Origin: Tubiluchus corallicola
Lineage: Eukaryota > Priapulida > Priapulimorpha > Priapulimorphida > Tubiluchidae
Length of the DNA: 59,519 nt
NCBI GenBank assembly: GCA_030141605.1
Contig: JAQGDQ010001145.1
Location: forward strand, 1 to 59,519
Direction of reading: 5' to 3'
Under the pieces are notes generated by a model. That model did no database searches. It had not been told where the DNA came from and saw only the letters and a list, made by a program, of their open reading frames with translations. The position numbers and the translations under genes were made by a program. Within the stretch, counting starts at the first letter, position 1, and every line of letters starts with the position of its first letter. Below, piece by piece: positions 25,204 through 36,868 of the stretch.

Positions 25204-25745
25204 CGTCGTCGTTATTAACATTATTATTGTTGTAGTTGTTGTTGTTGTTTTTGTTGTTATTAATATTATTATTGTTGTTGTGCTGTTGTTGTTAATGTTA
25301 ATATTATTATTATTGTTGTTGTTGTTAATGTTCATATTATTGTTGTTGTTGTTAATGTTAATATTATTATTGTTGCTGTTGTTGTTGTTGTCGTTATTAA
25401 TATTATTATTGTTGTAGTTGTTATTGTTGTTATTAATATTATTATTGTTGTTGTTGTTGTTCTTGTGGTCGTTATTAATATTATTATTGTTGTAGTTGTT
25501 ATTGTTGTTATTAATATTATTATTGTTGTTGTTGCTGTTGTTGTTAATCTTAATATTATTATTATTGTTGTTGTTGCTGTTGTTGTCGTTTTTAATATTA
25601 TTATTGTTGTAGTTGTTATTGTTGTTATTAATATTATTATTGTTGTAATTGTTGTTGTTGCTGTTGTTAATGTTAATATTATTATTGTTGTAGTTGTTGT
25701 TGTTATGAAGGCTATTATTATTTTAGTTGCTGTTATTTTTTTAGT
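25169..25745. repeat. (GTT/ATT)n compound microsatellite
   Basis: GTT and ATT triplet runs show a recurring ATTAATATTATTATTGTTGT block about every 36-70 bp. The Val/Ile-rich 96-codon frame here is an artefact. Confidence 0.95.
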
Positions 25746-26517
25746 ATTATTTTAGTTTACATACCACATTCATTTTGAAGATAATTTGAACATAGTTGAT
25801 CATAGTGCAAATTCCTGTTTGAGAGTTTTAGAGCTTTTTACGCAACATGTTGCATATTAAAAAGAAAATTATCCAAAATTGTCCCATAACAATTATTTTT
25901 AATGAGCCAGCTGTTCTGATCAGCTTATTTAGACGAATCTTAACACTAGCAGAAACTGTGGTACATAAATAAGTACACCCAGAGCGTATTTTTCATTATT
26001 ATATAAACAACTGCTACTTTTCTACCCGTAACTTGATTTCATTTTAGAGTTTCTAAACCTCCTCCTCCTGTAAACAAACGCAAACCATTTGATTTTGTGA
26101 GACAAACAAAAGCGCATCAAATTTTCAATCTCTTTGAATAAGTCACCTAAGCTTCCATGTTTGATATTCTGATTAGTTTTGAATGCAATATTGACAAGCG
26201 GGTGCAAGGATTCACTTTGTTAGGCTTTTGCAGTGAGCTATGAAAAGCTATGGCGAAATTTGAACATACATTTTAAACTGTTTTAACGCTACTTTACAAC
26301 ATACCGTACAGGAGTGTGAACAAATATACCGTACAGGAGTGTGAATACAACCTATGATAAGAATAATTTTTTATTCTGTTTTTTAACGAAGGATTTTTTT
26401 AACATCTTCACTACTACAATAAATTTCGTTCAATAAAAATATCGTGAAATAGGTTAAATTTTACCGTTAAACTTCATAATTAAATTACAGATTAGTTGGG
26501 TATTTCACTTTCATAAC

Positions 26518-26768
26518 ATAATAATAATAATCTTTATTTAAAGTCACATTTTTGGGTCAACAATTAACATTAGCTCAAATAGCTATTATCGCCAACTGTA
26601 AATAACAACCTACAACTACATAACAGAGGCTATTATTACCCCACTTTTACCCTAAATACCACGCGCCAGGCAGGGCAACAGCAGGTACCATTTTTAAACA
26701 CTTTGGTATGACCCGGCCGCTGGTTCGAACTCACGACCTCCCATTACGTCTAGACTAAACCGTCTGGT
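26518..26768 (-). mobile_element. tRNA-derived SINE, copy 3
   Basis: Nearly full-length body with a very short AAT tail. The tRNA-like head is damaged: the region between A and B boxes lacks about 20 bp compared with the other copies (CTCCCATTACGTC on the plus strand). Confidence 0.85.
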
Positions 26769-27377
26769 CTAAAACTTTCATTTTTCTCGATATAAAAATA
26801 TTTTAATTGTAGTATTAACAATGCTAAAATAGTATTCGTAATAAATTTGTATATAATATTTGTATTCGTTATTCGTTACATAAAAATTACAGATTCGTTC
26901 GCGTCCATTGTGCAACTATAGAACATATTCTGGCCTAATTTTGAAAACTATTAAAATCATTTTCGTCTTTAATATCAGCGATTTTTTTCAAATGTTTACA
27001 CCCCTTACCTCCACTGTTATTTCCCTTATTATATAATATTTGTAACATTATATATGTATATATATATATAATATATTATAGTTAAAGTTATAATTGTTCT
27101 CTATTAAGGTTTAATGAACCGTTGAATCGTAGAAAGTCGTTCGTGTTAGCGTCTGTGGAATGTACAGCACCGTGTAGAATAATTAAAAGCGAATCTCTCT
27201 TCTTGTTATGAATTCTTTATTATTAACATCAATTATGAAAACGTTAGCATATCCTACGCAGAACGCGTGGCATCTTAGATGTGAGAAAGAGTTCATTACT
27301 TATTGCACAAAGCAAGTAATTTTATCATATTTGAATATTAATATCAGTTTTGCACGGTTAATTGGCAGGAATTTAAA

Positions 27378-27612
27378 AGTGAAAAAGTTTAAAGCTGTGA
27401 AAAACTTGGTGAAAATTTAATTTAATTTAATTTATTTCGTGATCTTCAGAGTACAGTACACGAATGACAAGGCAGTTAAGACGTGAAATAGAATAAAATA
27501 AAATTTAGTGCTGTGAAAGACTTTGTGAAAAGTTAATTCAATTCAATTTATTTCATGATCTTCAAGGTACAGTACACGGAATGACAAGGCAGTTGAAAAG
27601 TGAAATAAAATA
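27378..27612 (-). repeat. Two tandem copies of a 121-bp retroposon-like 3' end
   Basis: Each copy contains CTGTGAAA.ACTT.GTGAAAA, a short AATT-type tract, then ATTTATTTC.TGATCTTCA and ACAGTACACG.AATGACAAGG. A related sequence follows the (TCAA)n tract at 46010. Read on the minus strand, it resembles a 3' end with a GAATT-type tail. Confidence 0.55.
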
Positions 27613-28009
27613 GTAGACTACTACAAAAACAGCGCAAATTAAAACAAAGTGATGATAATAATATAACTAGAACATTACGGTAAAAAAACACAACGAACTA
27701 AAATAGCTGCTTTGTTAAAAAGTAAAAATTTGCTAAATTCAACGTTACATGGCCGTTTTTCTAAATAATTTTCTTTTGCCAGCATTTGCAGTTGGAGCAT
27801 CATTCACATTTGATGGCAGTTTTTTTCCATAAAGTTACAACTCTGTTACTCTGAAGAAATGCTTAAGGCAACTAAGTGAGTTTTTTCACTTGTAATTTCA
27901 AATGGTGGCCCTTGTAATATTTGTAATTGGTGGAAAGTTAAAAATGATTCACTTGAGATTGGTAAGTCCCCTTGAAGCTGTAGCTTATAGTTTATTTTAT
28001 ACTTGTTAT

Positions 28010-28477
28010 CTAAGGACTAGCCGGGCCACATTAAACTTTCCGGCAATTCCTGCGGGCCACAGGCAGTTTGATCAAGGAGCCAAGTACAGAAAGGCCTAAT
28101 AATGATTTTTTTGCATCCGACCTGCGTACATCATTACTACTACACTCAAGAAACTATTTTAGAAGTTATTAAAATTTATATTACAAACCAAATATTTCTA
28201 CTTTCAGGACAGATAGTGGTAATTTCATTACAATGCATATTAGTAATGTGTATCACACAGTCTGTGTAGTACAGTGACATTAAACTACAACCGTCTTGTA
28301 AGGGTTAATGGCATCCGATCTAGTAGAAAAAACTACCCGCACTATCTTTGGGATCGTGGCACGGACTTCAGCTGGATACACTCAATTAATCGCCCGGGCC
28401 GCACTTTCATTAAGTTGACAAATCTCTTCGCGGGCCGCACAAATTCTCTCGGGGGGCCGCAATTTGCACACCCCTGG
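28010..28477. mobile_element. hAT-like remnant with a preserved right end
   Basis: The right end GCAATTTGCACACCCCTG (CAGGGGTGTGCAAATTGC in reverse) and several GCGGGCCGCA/GGGCCAC blocks are typical of hAT elements with CAGGGGTG ends. The left end is degraded and I cannot define a target duplication. Confidence 0.4.
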
Positions 28478-28575
28478 TCTAGATCTTTTAAAGGATTTGT
28501 TTCCTTGAATTTTGTTCTGAAGCCTCGAACATCTAGTGTTCCAATTCTTATTACAACAGCATTATGATGACCCAT
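28478..28575 (-). mobile_element. LINE endonuclease N-terminal fragment
   Basis: The minus strand encodes VVIRIGTLDVRGFRTKFKE, matching the start of LINE apurinic-type endonucleases (usually xIxTxNVRGLR); the Asn of that motif is Asp here. The frame is broken directly by the hAT remnant on its left. It is a small, dead piece. Confidence 0.45.
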
Positions 28576-29504
28576 GTGTTGTTCAGTCTTCTAATTCTAC
28601 CTCTATAACTAAGCATACAACTACAACAAGATATATCCACTGCCATATTAATTAAATCATAGTTTTTTTTCATTTTTTGTGCATAGTTGTAAATATGTTT
28701 GATTTTATTCGTCGTTACTTTCCATTACTGCACAGTAGTTTAGATTGCACTGACGCATTTGCCTTTAGCAGTGTAAGTTTTTATTAACTAACACTGATTG
28801 ATCATCTCTGTAAAGTTTTTATCAGTGATTATCAATGTATTTTAATGGCAAATAAAGATTATTATATATATATATATATATATATGTAAGAATCCATGCT
28901 GATGCTACCACAACTACCTTTACTACGCGCTTGAATCATTGCAGAGAGAAGGATGCCCAGCCATACAAGGAGGCGGGCATTTAACACAAAATGCTTTAAT
29001 TTAGATGAAAATTAAAGTCAGTGGCTTGTCAGCACCACTTCCCGCACGAGGACATAGTTAAATAGTTCGAAAAGAATAGATTCTGATTACAGCTATGGTG
29101 GATAAAACGATTGTCCACTGCTGTTTATTTCCGTTTTTCACTCGAACAGAAATTTAAATAACTTATGTCAGCTATTGTTAGCAATTTTATATCTTTACTT
29201 CACTTTATTTCGATGTTGCTAGGAAAATGCAGCAAAACGATAAACAAATAAAAATTTATGAAATTCTCAAAATTTAGTACTAAATTTAATTTTAGTAATT
29301 CAGAATAAAAATCTTACAAAACTGTAAAATGGAATTTTGTCTTTCGAAATGAAAGAAAAAATTTGCAGTAGGATTTATTCACGGTAAATGCCTGGGCACC
29401 AATTTTACACTGTATGAAATGTACTGAAAGCACAGAAACTGTCAGACATATTCTGATATATTTTTGATTTGAGTGGCGAGTTACGGCGACGCTGCATCGG
29501 TTAT
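28576..29504. other. Intergenic stretch, no recognised gene
   Basis: A (TA)n tract is at 28862-28885. Otherwise AT-rich DNA without a supported feature. Confidence 0.4.
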
Positions 29505-29836
29505 TATTAATTATCATTGGTATTAGTATGGTTATTGTTGTTGTTATTGTTGTTAATATTATTATTGTTATTATTATTGTTGTTCTTGTTGTTGCTGCTG
29601 CTATTGTTGTTGTTGTTGCTGTTGTTGTTGTTGCTGCTGCTGTTGTTATTGTTGCTGTTGTTGTTGTTATTATTGTTGTTAATATTATTATTGTTATTGT
29701 TATTACTATTGTTGTTGTTGTTATTGTTGCTGTTGTTGTTGTTCTTGTTGTTGGTGTTGTTGTTGTTTTTGCTGTTGTTATTCTTGCTCTTGTTGTTGTT
29801 ATTGCTGTTGTTTTTGTTGCTGTTGTTGTTGTTATT

Positions 29837-29916
<80 letters not shown>

Positions 29917-29935
29917 TATTATTATTATTGTTTAA
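29505..29935. repeat. (TTG/TTA/CTG)n and (ATC)n microsatellite
   Basis: Triplet runs, with a perfect ATC block at about 29836-29915. It lies directly behind the donor site of the candidate exon at 29945. The poly-Asn/poly-Asp 223-codon minus frame is a read-through artefact of that exon into the microsatellite. Confidence 0.95.
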
Positions 29936-29944
29936 CACACCTAC

Positions 29945-30332
29945 CTGATGATGACTGAAATGCGGATGATAACCTCCATAGTGACTATGATGAGCGTCAG
30001 TCATTCCCATTGTTGGCTGCATTGTTGTCAATCTCGCCAGGTCCTCCATGCTGGACGGTTGATACGCAGCTTTGCGCTCGTCGTACGCGTACTTGCGATT
30101 GTACGTACCGTCGTACGGCTGGCGAGTGTACGCGTACGTCGACTGTTTATCGTCCAGCAGGTACAACTTAGTGTCCACAAACTGCTGCTGATGACCACAA
30201 GTGTCCGCTTGCGATTTAGGGTCCAGTTGGAAATAATTTTTTTCTTCTCCCGTGTATGTTTTGCTGTCCGGTAGAGAAGAGTACTGTTGTTTAATGTCAC
30301 TTGAGGGATACTTCTCTTTTTCTTCCAGCTTG
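29945..30332 (-). CDS. Candidate coding exon (unknown gene or alternative POU4 5' exon)
   Basis: A 129-codon open segment with non-repetitive, protein-like composition: KLEEKEKYPSSDIKQQYSSL ... STYAYTRQPYDGTYNRKYAY ... MEDLARL ... HYGGYHPHFSHHQ. It ends at an excellent donor, CAG|GTAGGTG (29945/29944). Plausible acceptors are CAACCCAG|C (30332) or, three codon bases on, CAAG|CTGG (30328). Its GC and CpG content exceed the surroundings. There is no upstream in-frame ATG before a TAA at about 30423, so it should be internal. Its phase-0 donor is compatible with POU4 exon 2 (HHQ|GNLF), where vertebrate paralogues have Q|GN or Q|SN. I recognise no domain. Alternatively it belongs to a separate gene whose other exons I cannot see. 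Confidence 0.5.
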
Positions 30333-30815
30333 CTGGGTTGATGACGACGTTTCGAATCCAGGAAAATAAAACAAATTAAAATTAAACCCGCCGAAAGGCT
30401 AGAATTTCTGATTATGGCCAGTTATGATCCTTATCAAGGCCTGATAAGTTTACTTAGTCTTCTCTAGCCACTCTTGCTGTAAGACAAAAAATTATGAATG
30501 AACTTCTAAACCTTTCTAGTTTTTACCAAACACAACCTTCAGTGATTCAATGGCTTCTCCAGTCTGGCTTCCACACATAAATGACCAGAATTATACCACC
30601 ATTATCAGTTTTCTCTGCTATTTGAAAAGAAAACACTGTCTCTTGTTTGCTCAAGCACTTATTCAGTAAAAAACCCGATGAAATCTCGCAGCGGGACGTC
30701 ACACCTGTCCGAACGGTGATCAGTGTGTGTTCACTTACCTGCCAGGTGCGTTACAGGTAGTAAGTCACTCTCATCCACTCGTAATTAATTAACCTAAAGT
30801 AATGAAACGTATGTT

Positions 30816-31176
30816 GCGTTGTTGCGTTGGGAGCGTAATCTCAGCTAGGAGGAAACCAGGGAGTTTCCACTACAGGTAACTAAACCAGGGCGTGTCCATT
30901 ACAGGTAGTCTGATTAGGGCATGTCCATTAAAGTAAAGGGTTGCGTTGGGAGCGTAATCTCAGCTATGAGGAAACCAGGGAGTTTCTACTACAGGTAACT
31001 AAACCAGGGCGTGTCCATTACAGGTAATCTGATCAGGGCATATCCATTAAAGTAAAGGGTTGCGTTGGGAGCGTAATCTCAGCTATGAGGAAACCAGGGA
31101 GTTTCTACTACAGGTAACTAAACCAGGGCGTGTCCATTACAGGTAATCTGATCAGGGCATAGTCATTAAAATAAAG
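30816..31176. repeat. 119-bp tandem repeat, 3 copies
   Basis: The landmark GTTGCGTTGGGAGCGTAATC occurs at 30821, 30940 and 31059. Units also contain GGAAACCAGGGAGTTT and AACCAGGGCGTGTCCATTAC. Confidence 0.92.
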
Positions 31177-31257
31177 GATGGGTCCAGATTCGTTAGCCGA
31201 ATCTGCGTGAACGAAGCGGTCTAAATTTCACACAGAAAGGACATTCGTTTGTTTGTA

Positions 31258-31546
31258 AGTGTTAGTATGTTAGCGTTAGTGTTAGTGTAAGTGTTAGTAT
31301 GTTAGCGTTAGTGTTAGTGTAAGTGTTAGTATGTGTTAGTGTAAGTGTTAGTATGTGTTAGTGTAAGTGTTAGTGTAAGTGTTAAGTGTTAGCGTGTGTT
31401 AGTGTAAGTGTTAGCATGTGTTAGTGTTAGTGTTAGTGTAAGTGTTAGTATGTGTTTGTCTAAGTATGTGTTAGTATATGTTAGTGTTAGTGTTAGTGTA
31501 AGTGTTAGTAAGTGTTAGTGTAAGTGTTAGTATGTGTTAGTGTTAC
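31258..31546. repeat. (GTGTTA/GTGTAA)n hexamer-type array
   Basis: Irregular runs of GTTAGT, GTAAGT and ATGT words (e.g. GTGTTAGTGTAAGTGTTAGT). It differs from the TTAGGG telomere repeat by one base in many units, but no true TTAGGG is seen. Confidence 0.9.
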
Positions 31547-31660
31547 CATGTGTTTCTGTGATCCACCGTATGCAGACTGAGATTGGTCAAGTGAACACGC
31601 ACAGCTGCTCTCATTAACATAATTAAATAGGTCCACCGATGAAAATTGCAGTAAATCCAT
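31547..31660 (-). CDS. Candidate first coding exon upstream of 29945-30332
   Basis: A 38-codon segment starts at an ATG in excellent context (AAAATGG, 31658-31660): MDLLQFSSVDLFNYVNESSC ACSLDQSQSAYGGSQKHM. It ends at a possible donor ATG|GTAACA. Phase 0 would join the CAAG|CTG acceptor of the 29945-30332 segment without a frame break. The composition resembles a transcription-factor N-terminus, but I recognise no family. The frame continues upstream (MAHEWLIS...) so the start is a choice. The evidence is coding appearance and phase only. Confidence 0.28.
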
Positions 31661-32009
31661 TTTAATTTTCTGTTGTATCGTAAGTATTCTGCTTATTAAC
31701 CATTCGTGAGCCAACTAAACCTTCTACAAACAATGTGTTGATAAGGACGCTGATTCATTCCTCAACTAATAGTCTCTTCTCTGGGATTTTCAAAAAGCAG
31801 CAGATAACAATCTACAGCCGATGCCTACCGGTCTTGAAGTCTTGAATAATAATGTACTTACAAAAGTCTTTTACGACATGATAGAAGTTTGGGGTGCACG
31901 TGGTTAGTGTACACGCTGCAACTTGCTAACTGGTGATGGTATTAGAGCTTATGAAAAGAGGTGAAACAAGCAAAACAAACATGGTGGGTGCGGGCTAAAA
32001 ACACAGTTA

Positions 32010-32205
32010 GATTATCAGACAGGTTAGGTGGGATGACACCCTCATGGTAGAAACAGCAGAGGGTGCTAGTGCTCGGAAGTGATCTTTAGAAGTGATTTCT
32101 CGTTCTAGTGGAAGTTTGTTCCACAAACGTATTGCTCTGGGGTAGAAGGAGTATAAATAAATAAATGTTAACTCTTGCTGATGGCTGAACAAATTTGTTG
32201 CTATC
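32010..32205 (-). mobile_element. LINE C-terminal fragment (SFYPRAIRLWNKLP motif)
   Basis: The minus frame reads TNLFSHQQELTFIYLYSFYP then RAIRLWNKLPLEREITSKDH, the well-known C-terminal signature of many non-LTR reverse transcriptase proteins (sFfPRtIrlWNsLP). It is 5'-truncated at a piece of MITE family A. Confidence 0.7.
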
Positions 32206-32266
32206 TTTGGGGGCCTCACACGTCCCACTTCTCCGGGCCTCGCTTAGGCTGAAATAGGCCCTGCTG
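32206..32266. mobile_element. MITE family A, terminal piece (copy 3)
   Basis: About 60 bp match the right end of the copies at 804-1103 and 48621-48951 (GGCCTCACACGTCCCACTTC ... CTCGCTTAGGCTGAAATAGG). The rest is missing. Confidence 0.75.
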
Positions 32267-33649
32267 AACAGAACTTCATCTGTCGTTGTGAAAGACCGAA
32301 AATCATAAAAAATAAATTTAATTTGCAATTAGATTAATAACCTGTAAAACCGCTATTACTGTGGTACATATGGCTTCTATCTATCTGTTACCTATTCTAG
32401 AAATGGGTTTAACCTAGTAGAGATCTGTTGCTCTAGTTTTGCTATATTCTGTACTACCAGTTGGCTTTTACAAGACATTATAGGCAGACATCATTTTACC
32501 TGTATTTCTGTGGAAACTTCTGTATCAATAAACGTTTAAAGTATATTCTACTGTTATACCTTTTGTCAACACGACATCATAGCGGAGACTTCTAAATACA
32601 TGCAAGTTGTTATGTATTAATGCGTCAGAACGCATGGTAAATAAAGTAGTTCGGTAACACGCATAATGGTGTAATGTATTTCGTTATTTCTACTAGATAG
32701 AAATCCAGGTACATCAACATAAATCGCAAGTCAAGTCTATAGTACGTACTAGAGTAATGGGCGTGGCATTCCAGCTCTCAACCAATCATGTTGAAGCCAT
32801 TTCAGTTCCAAAGAAAACTCTGGCATTCTATTACGCGCATTAATACATAAAGCAAAGAATTTAGTCCGGGCAACCTAACAGTACTGGACTTGTACGTTAT
32901 TGTCTATGAATATTTAACAGCTGCCCAGTTTCCCAGCAGTCACGTGACTCGTCTGCTTTGTGTGGAGTTACGAGAACTGGTGGGCTTCAAATGATCTGAA
33001 GAGGCAATTATCAGACCTCCAGAGATCCATGTGACAGTGTAAGACTACTCGATAACAACATTATATGTTCAATATCAGACGCTCGATACATCTGCACACG
33101 TATAGAGGTATACAAAATTGCTTTAAGCCTTGCAACACCTGGTTTATACCTAGTCTAGTTCGTTGTTAATGTATGGAACACACTCATGAATACCTCTTTC
33201 ATTCATGTCCATAAGCCCAAAAGAGCAATCTTTGAAGTGACAATAGACCAATCCAATATTAATACAAATTTAGTTTTTATTTCTGCAAGCCTCAACGTGA
33301 CTCAAATTCCCAATATTCAGTTGACTCAATGAGGTGCGGAAATTTTGCTCACGATGTTGAAAGAAAAAAGTAACGCAATTGTTTGAAAATTACCACACTG
33401 CTGTAACAGATGCTTATGTATAAACACCAAAATCTTAAGGCACTACTAGTATTTTTATTGTCATTACGACGAACAAGACAATGGACATTTACACTAACGA
33501 CACATCTACACGCGTATAGAGACACAGACTTTAAAATAAATGCCGTAATAATTTTTTCACTATTGTTAAGATTTACTGCAAGTGTTCTATATGTGATCAT
33601 TTTCACTGCAAACTAGTCGAAGGCGTTTCTTCCAACAACTGACATAGAA
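32267..33649. other. Intergenic stretch, no recognised gene
   Basis: I see no conserved coding segment, repeat array or RNA gene here. Open frames of 68-85 codons at 33349-33616 overlap on both strands and lack motifs. Confidence 0.4.
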
Positions 33650-34045
33650 ACGCTTCCAGTAGTTTCTATCTGATATGAAATGCATCAGTCTTAAATATTC
33701 GTACATTAATCTTTTCTAAGCGTCATTTTCTACTAATGTCTAATGTAATCTTGTAGTAAAACTTGTCAGCTTGTGTAGTTATAGTCTATTCTTACTGTAA
33801 ATGTTACTAATGTCTAATGTAATCTTGTAGTAAAACGTGTCAGCTTGTGTAGTTATAGACTATTCTTACTGTAAATGTTATTAATGTCTAATGTAATCTT
33901 GTAGTAAAATTTGTCAGCTTGTGTAGTTATAGTCTATTCTTACTGTAAATGTTCTTGGTAAATAGTGTATAAAGTCTGTTGTGGTGAGGATCCTAAATCA
34001 CGTTGTTCAAACTGTCTGATCCAATTCTATAATAAATTACGTTTG
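33650..34045 (+). mobile_element. Dispersed element with internal 74-bp tandem repeats, copy 2
   Basis: Same left block (ACGCTTCCAGTAGTTTCTAT), about three 74-bp units and the same right block (AATAGTGTATAAAGTCTGTT..AATAAATTA) as 9149-9665. Copy number and orientation are similar, and the flanks differ. Confidence 0.65.
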
Positions 34046-34182
34046 AACTAACTGACATATTTTCTTACTTCTTTTATGAGTATTAAATTTGGTCCAGGGG
34101 CTCAACAATATTTGCCTTTAGTCCTTTACATCAAAAGACACTGTACGACGACTGTTGATGCTTTCTCTGGATACTCAAAATA

Positions 34183-34290
34183 CAGTGTTCCCTCACTTAT
34201 CGCGGGTGTTCCGTTCCAGGCCCACACGCGATAAGTGAATTTCCGCAAAGTAGGGATGCTATACTTATTTTAGTAGTTATACATTATTCG
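34183..34290. mobile_element. Tc1/mariner-pogo-like terminal fragment
   Basis: TA|CAGTGTTCCCTCACTTATCG, followed by GCGATAAGTGAATTTCCGC, resembles the ends of pogo/Tigger-type transposons. No opposite end is seen nearby. The assignment rests on remembered motif similarity only. Confidence 0.35.
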
Positions 34291-34364
34291 TGTGTTGTGT
34301 ACTCAAGCGGGCTCAAGTACTACATTATAGCAAATTTTGCTTAAATTGAATTCGGTGGGTTCTA

Positions 34365-34660
34365 GCTAACATGGTAACAGCAATGAAACAACATCTCTAG
34401 TTACCATGGCAACAGGTCTCGCTACCATGGCAACAGCTCTAGCTACCATGGTAACAGCAAAAACAACAGCTCGAGCTACCATGGCAACAGCAATGAAACA
34501 GCTGTAGATACCACGGTAACGGCAACGAAACAACAACTCTAGCTACCATGGTAACGGCAATAAAACAACAGCTCTAGCTACCATGGTAACAGCGATGAAA
34601 CAACAGCTCTAGTTACCATGGCAACAGCAACGAAACAACAGCTCTAGCTACTATGGCAAC
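34365..34660. repeat. About 35-bp tandem repeat carrying ten RFX X-box-like palindromes
   Basis: Ten 14-bp sites of the form G[CT]TACCATGG[CT]AAC start at 34365, 34400, 34421, 34442, 34475, 34507, 34542, 34577, 34612 and 34647, mostly 35 bp apart. Two (34400, 34612) are exact GTTACCATGGCAAC, satisfying the X-box consensus GTNRCC-N2-RGYAAC of RFX factors. Most others differ only at the second base, and sites 1, 6 and 10 have additional changes. Spacers contain AACAACAGCTCTA. The array lies 0.2 kb beyond the presumed PAN3 polyadenylation signal. Confidence 0.85.
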
Positions 34661-34869
34661 AGCTCTAGCTAAACAGCAATGAAACAACAACAACATGAAA
34701 CGACATGTAATTTCATGGTATCACCTAAATCGACATTTTTCACAATACTCAGCCATTTTTTAAATTATTTTTTATCATTACTTTGTACACACAAATTTTT
34801 GCATTTTGCGAACACAAGCGAAAAACGAAACACAAGACAACGGTTACATTTAATATGTTTCTCGAAGAT

Positions 34870-34875
34870 TTTATT
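34870..34875 (-). terminator. PAN3: Candidate PAN3 polyadenylation signal
   Basis: AATAAA on the minus strand (in TATTAAATAAAATC) ends a non-repetitive AT-rich stretch of 34876-35340. The implied 3' UTR would be about 2.8 kb and include the (CT)n and 21-bp arrays. Other signals are possible. Confidence 0.4.
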
Positions 34876-35373
34876 TAATAAAAATACATAGTACATCAGA
34901 AAAAATGTCTTTTTACATCAGTCTGTACAAACAACTATGATGAAATTTTAAAACACTTTTGTCTTCATTAATACAACATCAACAGAAACTAGACATCGCA
35001 GCCGACATAATTCAACATTTCTCATCATTCTAGGTAAAATAGATTCACACAAATCTTACATGCTAATGATGCCGTAACAACTTAGTACATTTTTACACAG
35101 AAGACACGATTCAGCAACAGATATTGAGAAAAATACAGGCAGGTCCACTAGGACCCACCATTTTGTATGCACCTAGCAAAAGGCAATAAAACGTTCAGTG
35201 GTATTTTACATCACACCCCCCGGGTACGTTAGTAAAAAAAATGGAAGCCATTAGTTTTAAGACTCGTTGACAGACTTGCAAGCAATGTAATTCATTGCAA
35301 CACCCATAGTTCCACAGTACACTGGGAAAATTTCATCATTTTTACAATCAATATAAGCAATCTTTCCAATAAC

Positions 35374-35500
35374 TTCTCTCTCTCTTTCGCTGTCTCGCCC
35401 TCCCCCCTCTCTCTCTCTTTCTCGTTCTCTCTCTCTCTCTCTTTCTCGTTCTCTCTCTCACTCTCTCTCTTTCTCTTTCTCGTTCTCTCTCTCTCTCTCT

Positions 35501-35582
<82 letters not shown>

Positions 35583-35688
35583 CTCTCTCTCTCTTTCTCT
35601 TTCTCGTTCTCTCTCCTCTCTCCGTCCCTCCCCCCTCTCTCTCTCTCCCTCCCCTCTCTCTCTCTCTTTCTCTCTCTAAAATGGCTAG
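35374..35688. repeat. (CT)n microsatellite with interruptions
   Basis: About 310 bp of CT dinucleotides with C-runs and TTTCTCGTTCTC variants. The Arg/Glu-rich 118-codon minus frame is an artefact. Confidence 0.97.
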
Positions 35689-36868
35689 AACACTTTCTCT
35701 TCAAAATTTCTTCCTTTAAAATTTAGAGGAACCATTCTACAATCTTCAAAATTCACTTCTGCGGACCTTTCTATTCAAATGAAAAACCCAGCAGTGTTGA
35801 CCTTGTATCTAAAAAGCACCTCTTGGCTGTGAAAAAGTAAGAGGAGGAAGAAACAATGTAGAAGGAGGAAGAAACAACGTAATGCTGAAAGCAATTTCAT
35901 TTCCGAACTCTTACACAATAGTTTGCAGAGCAAAAACATACAAATAAAATCTAACTAAACGAATGTTTCCTCCTGGATAATAAAAAACAGACGTTCACTT
36001 GTATTAATGTCCACTGTGCATACTCATCATGGGCAATGGTTACTTTACCAATACTTTATGAGAACTTTCTAAACAACTACGTTCTTAATTGTACACGATC
36101 ATAACGAGCTAGCTAATTATCCATGCACTGGTTGACAGCAGACAACCTCCTATCAAAATTCACTGTAAGTTCAAAGACTCTATCATACCACACTACACAT
36201 TTCTCAGACCCGCAAGCCCACATATACAAACCAACTTGATGAAAATTGATAAAGTGAACTGGTAAAAATTAGCATTGCTTCCGACATCCGATTCACATTC
36301 GAAAATGGTGATGCTTGTAAGAGTTTGCAAGTATTCGTATCCGATATTATACTGTAGTTGTAAAAATTTGATATTCGCTATCCGGTTTTCGTAACGTGCA
36401 ATTGAAAACGGTTTTCGAAAAATTTGACAGCCCAAAATAAATAAATTAGTTATTAGCAAAAAACCTAGAGATCGTTTTAGCGTCTACGTTTGCGTTTTCA
36501 ACACGAAAATTTTACATGCATCTTTTTTCGTTTGTGTGTGGCAATATGGGGTACCTTCGCGCTAGGTCGTTTAAGATGACAAAGTAAATGAATAAAGTTT
36601 GCAAACGTTTACAAATTTTTCATCATCCGAACTGATCCGCATATTCGATCCGAATTCAGCTAACCTATCCGGTTATTATAATCCGAATCCGGAAGTCGAT
36701 TTGAGGAAACGTTCGATGATATCCGGTATCCGTTGTCCGACAAAAAAGTGTATCTGGAGCAACACTAATAAAAATTCCGGAAAACTGGAACTGTCATGGC
36801 ACAGAGAGTGTGTATAGATATCACACCACAATGTTCAAATGTGGAATCACATAAACAGCAATGAAACG

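Noticed and set aside
29507-30178. Poly-Asn/poly-Asp protein of 223 codons on the minus strand
   Set aside because: Only its first third is protein-like. It ends at a strong donor (29945) and the rest reads an ATC/ATT microsatellite.
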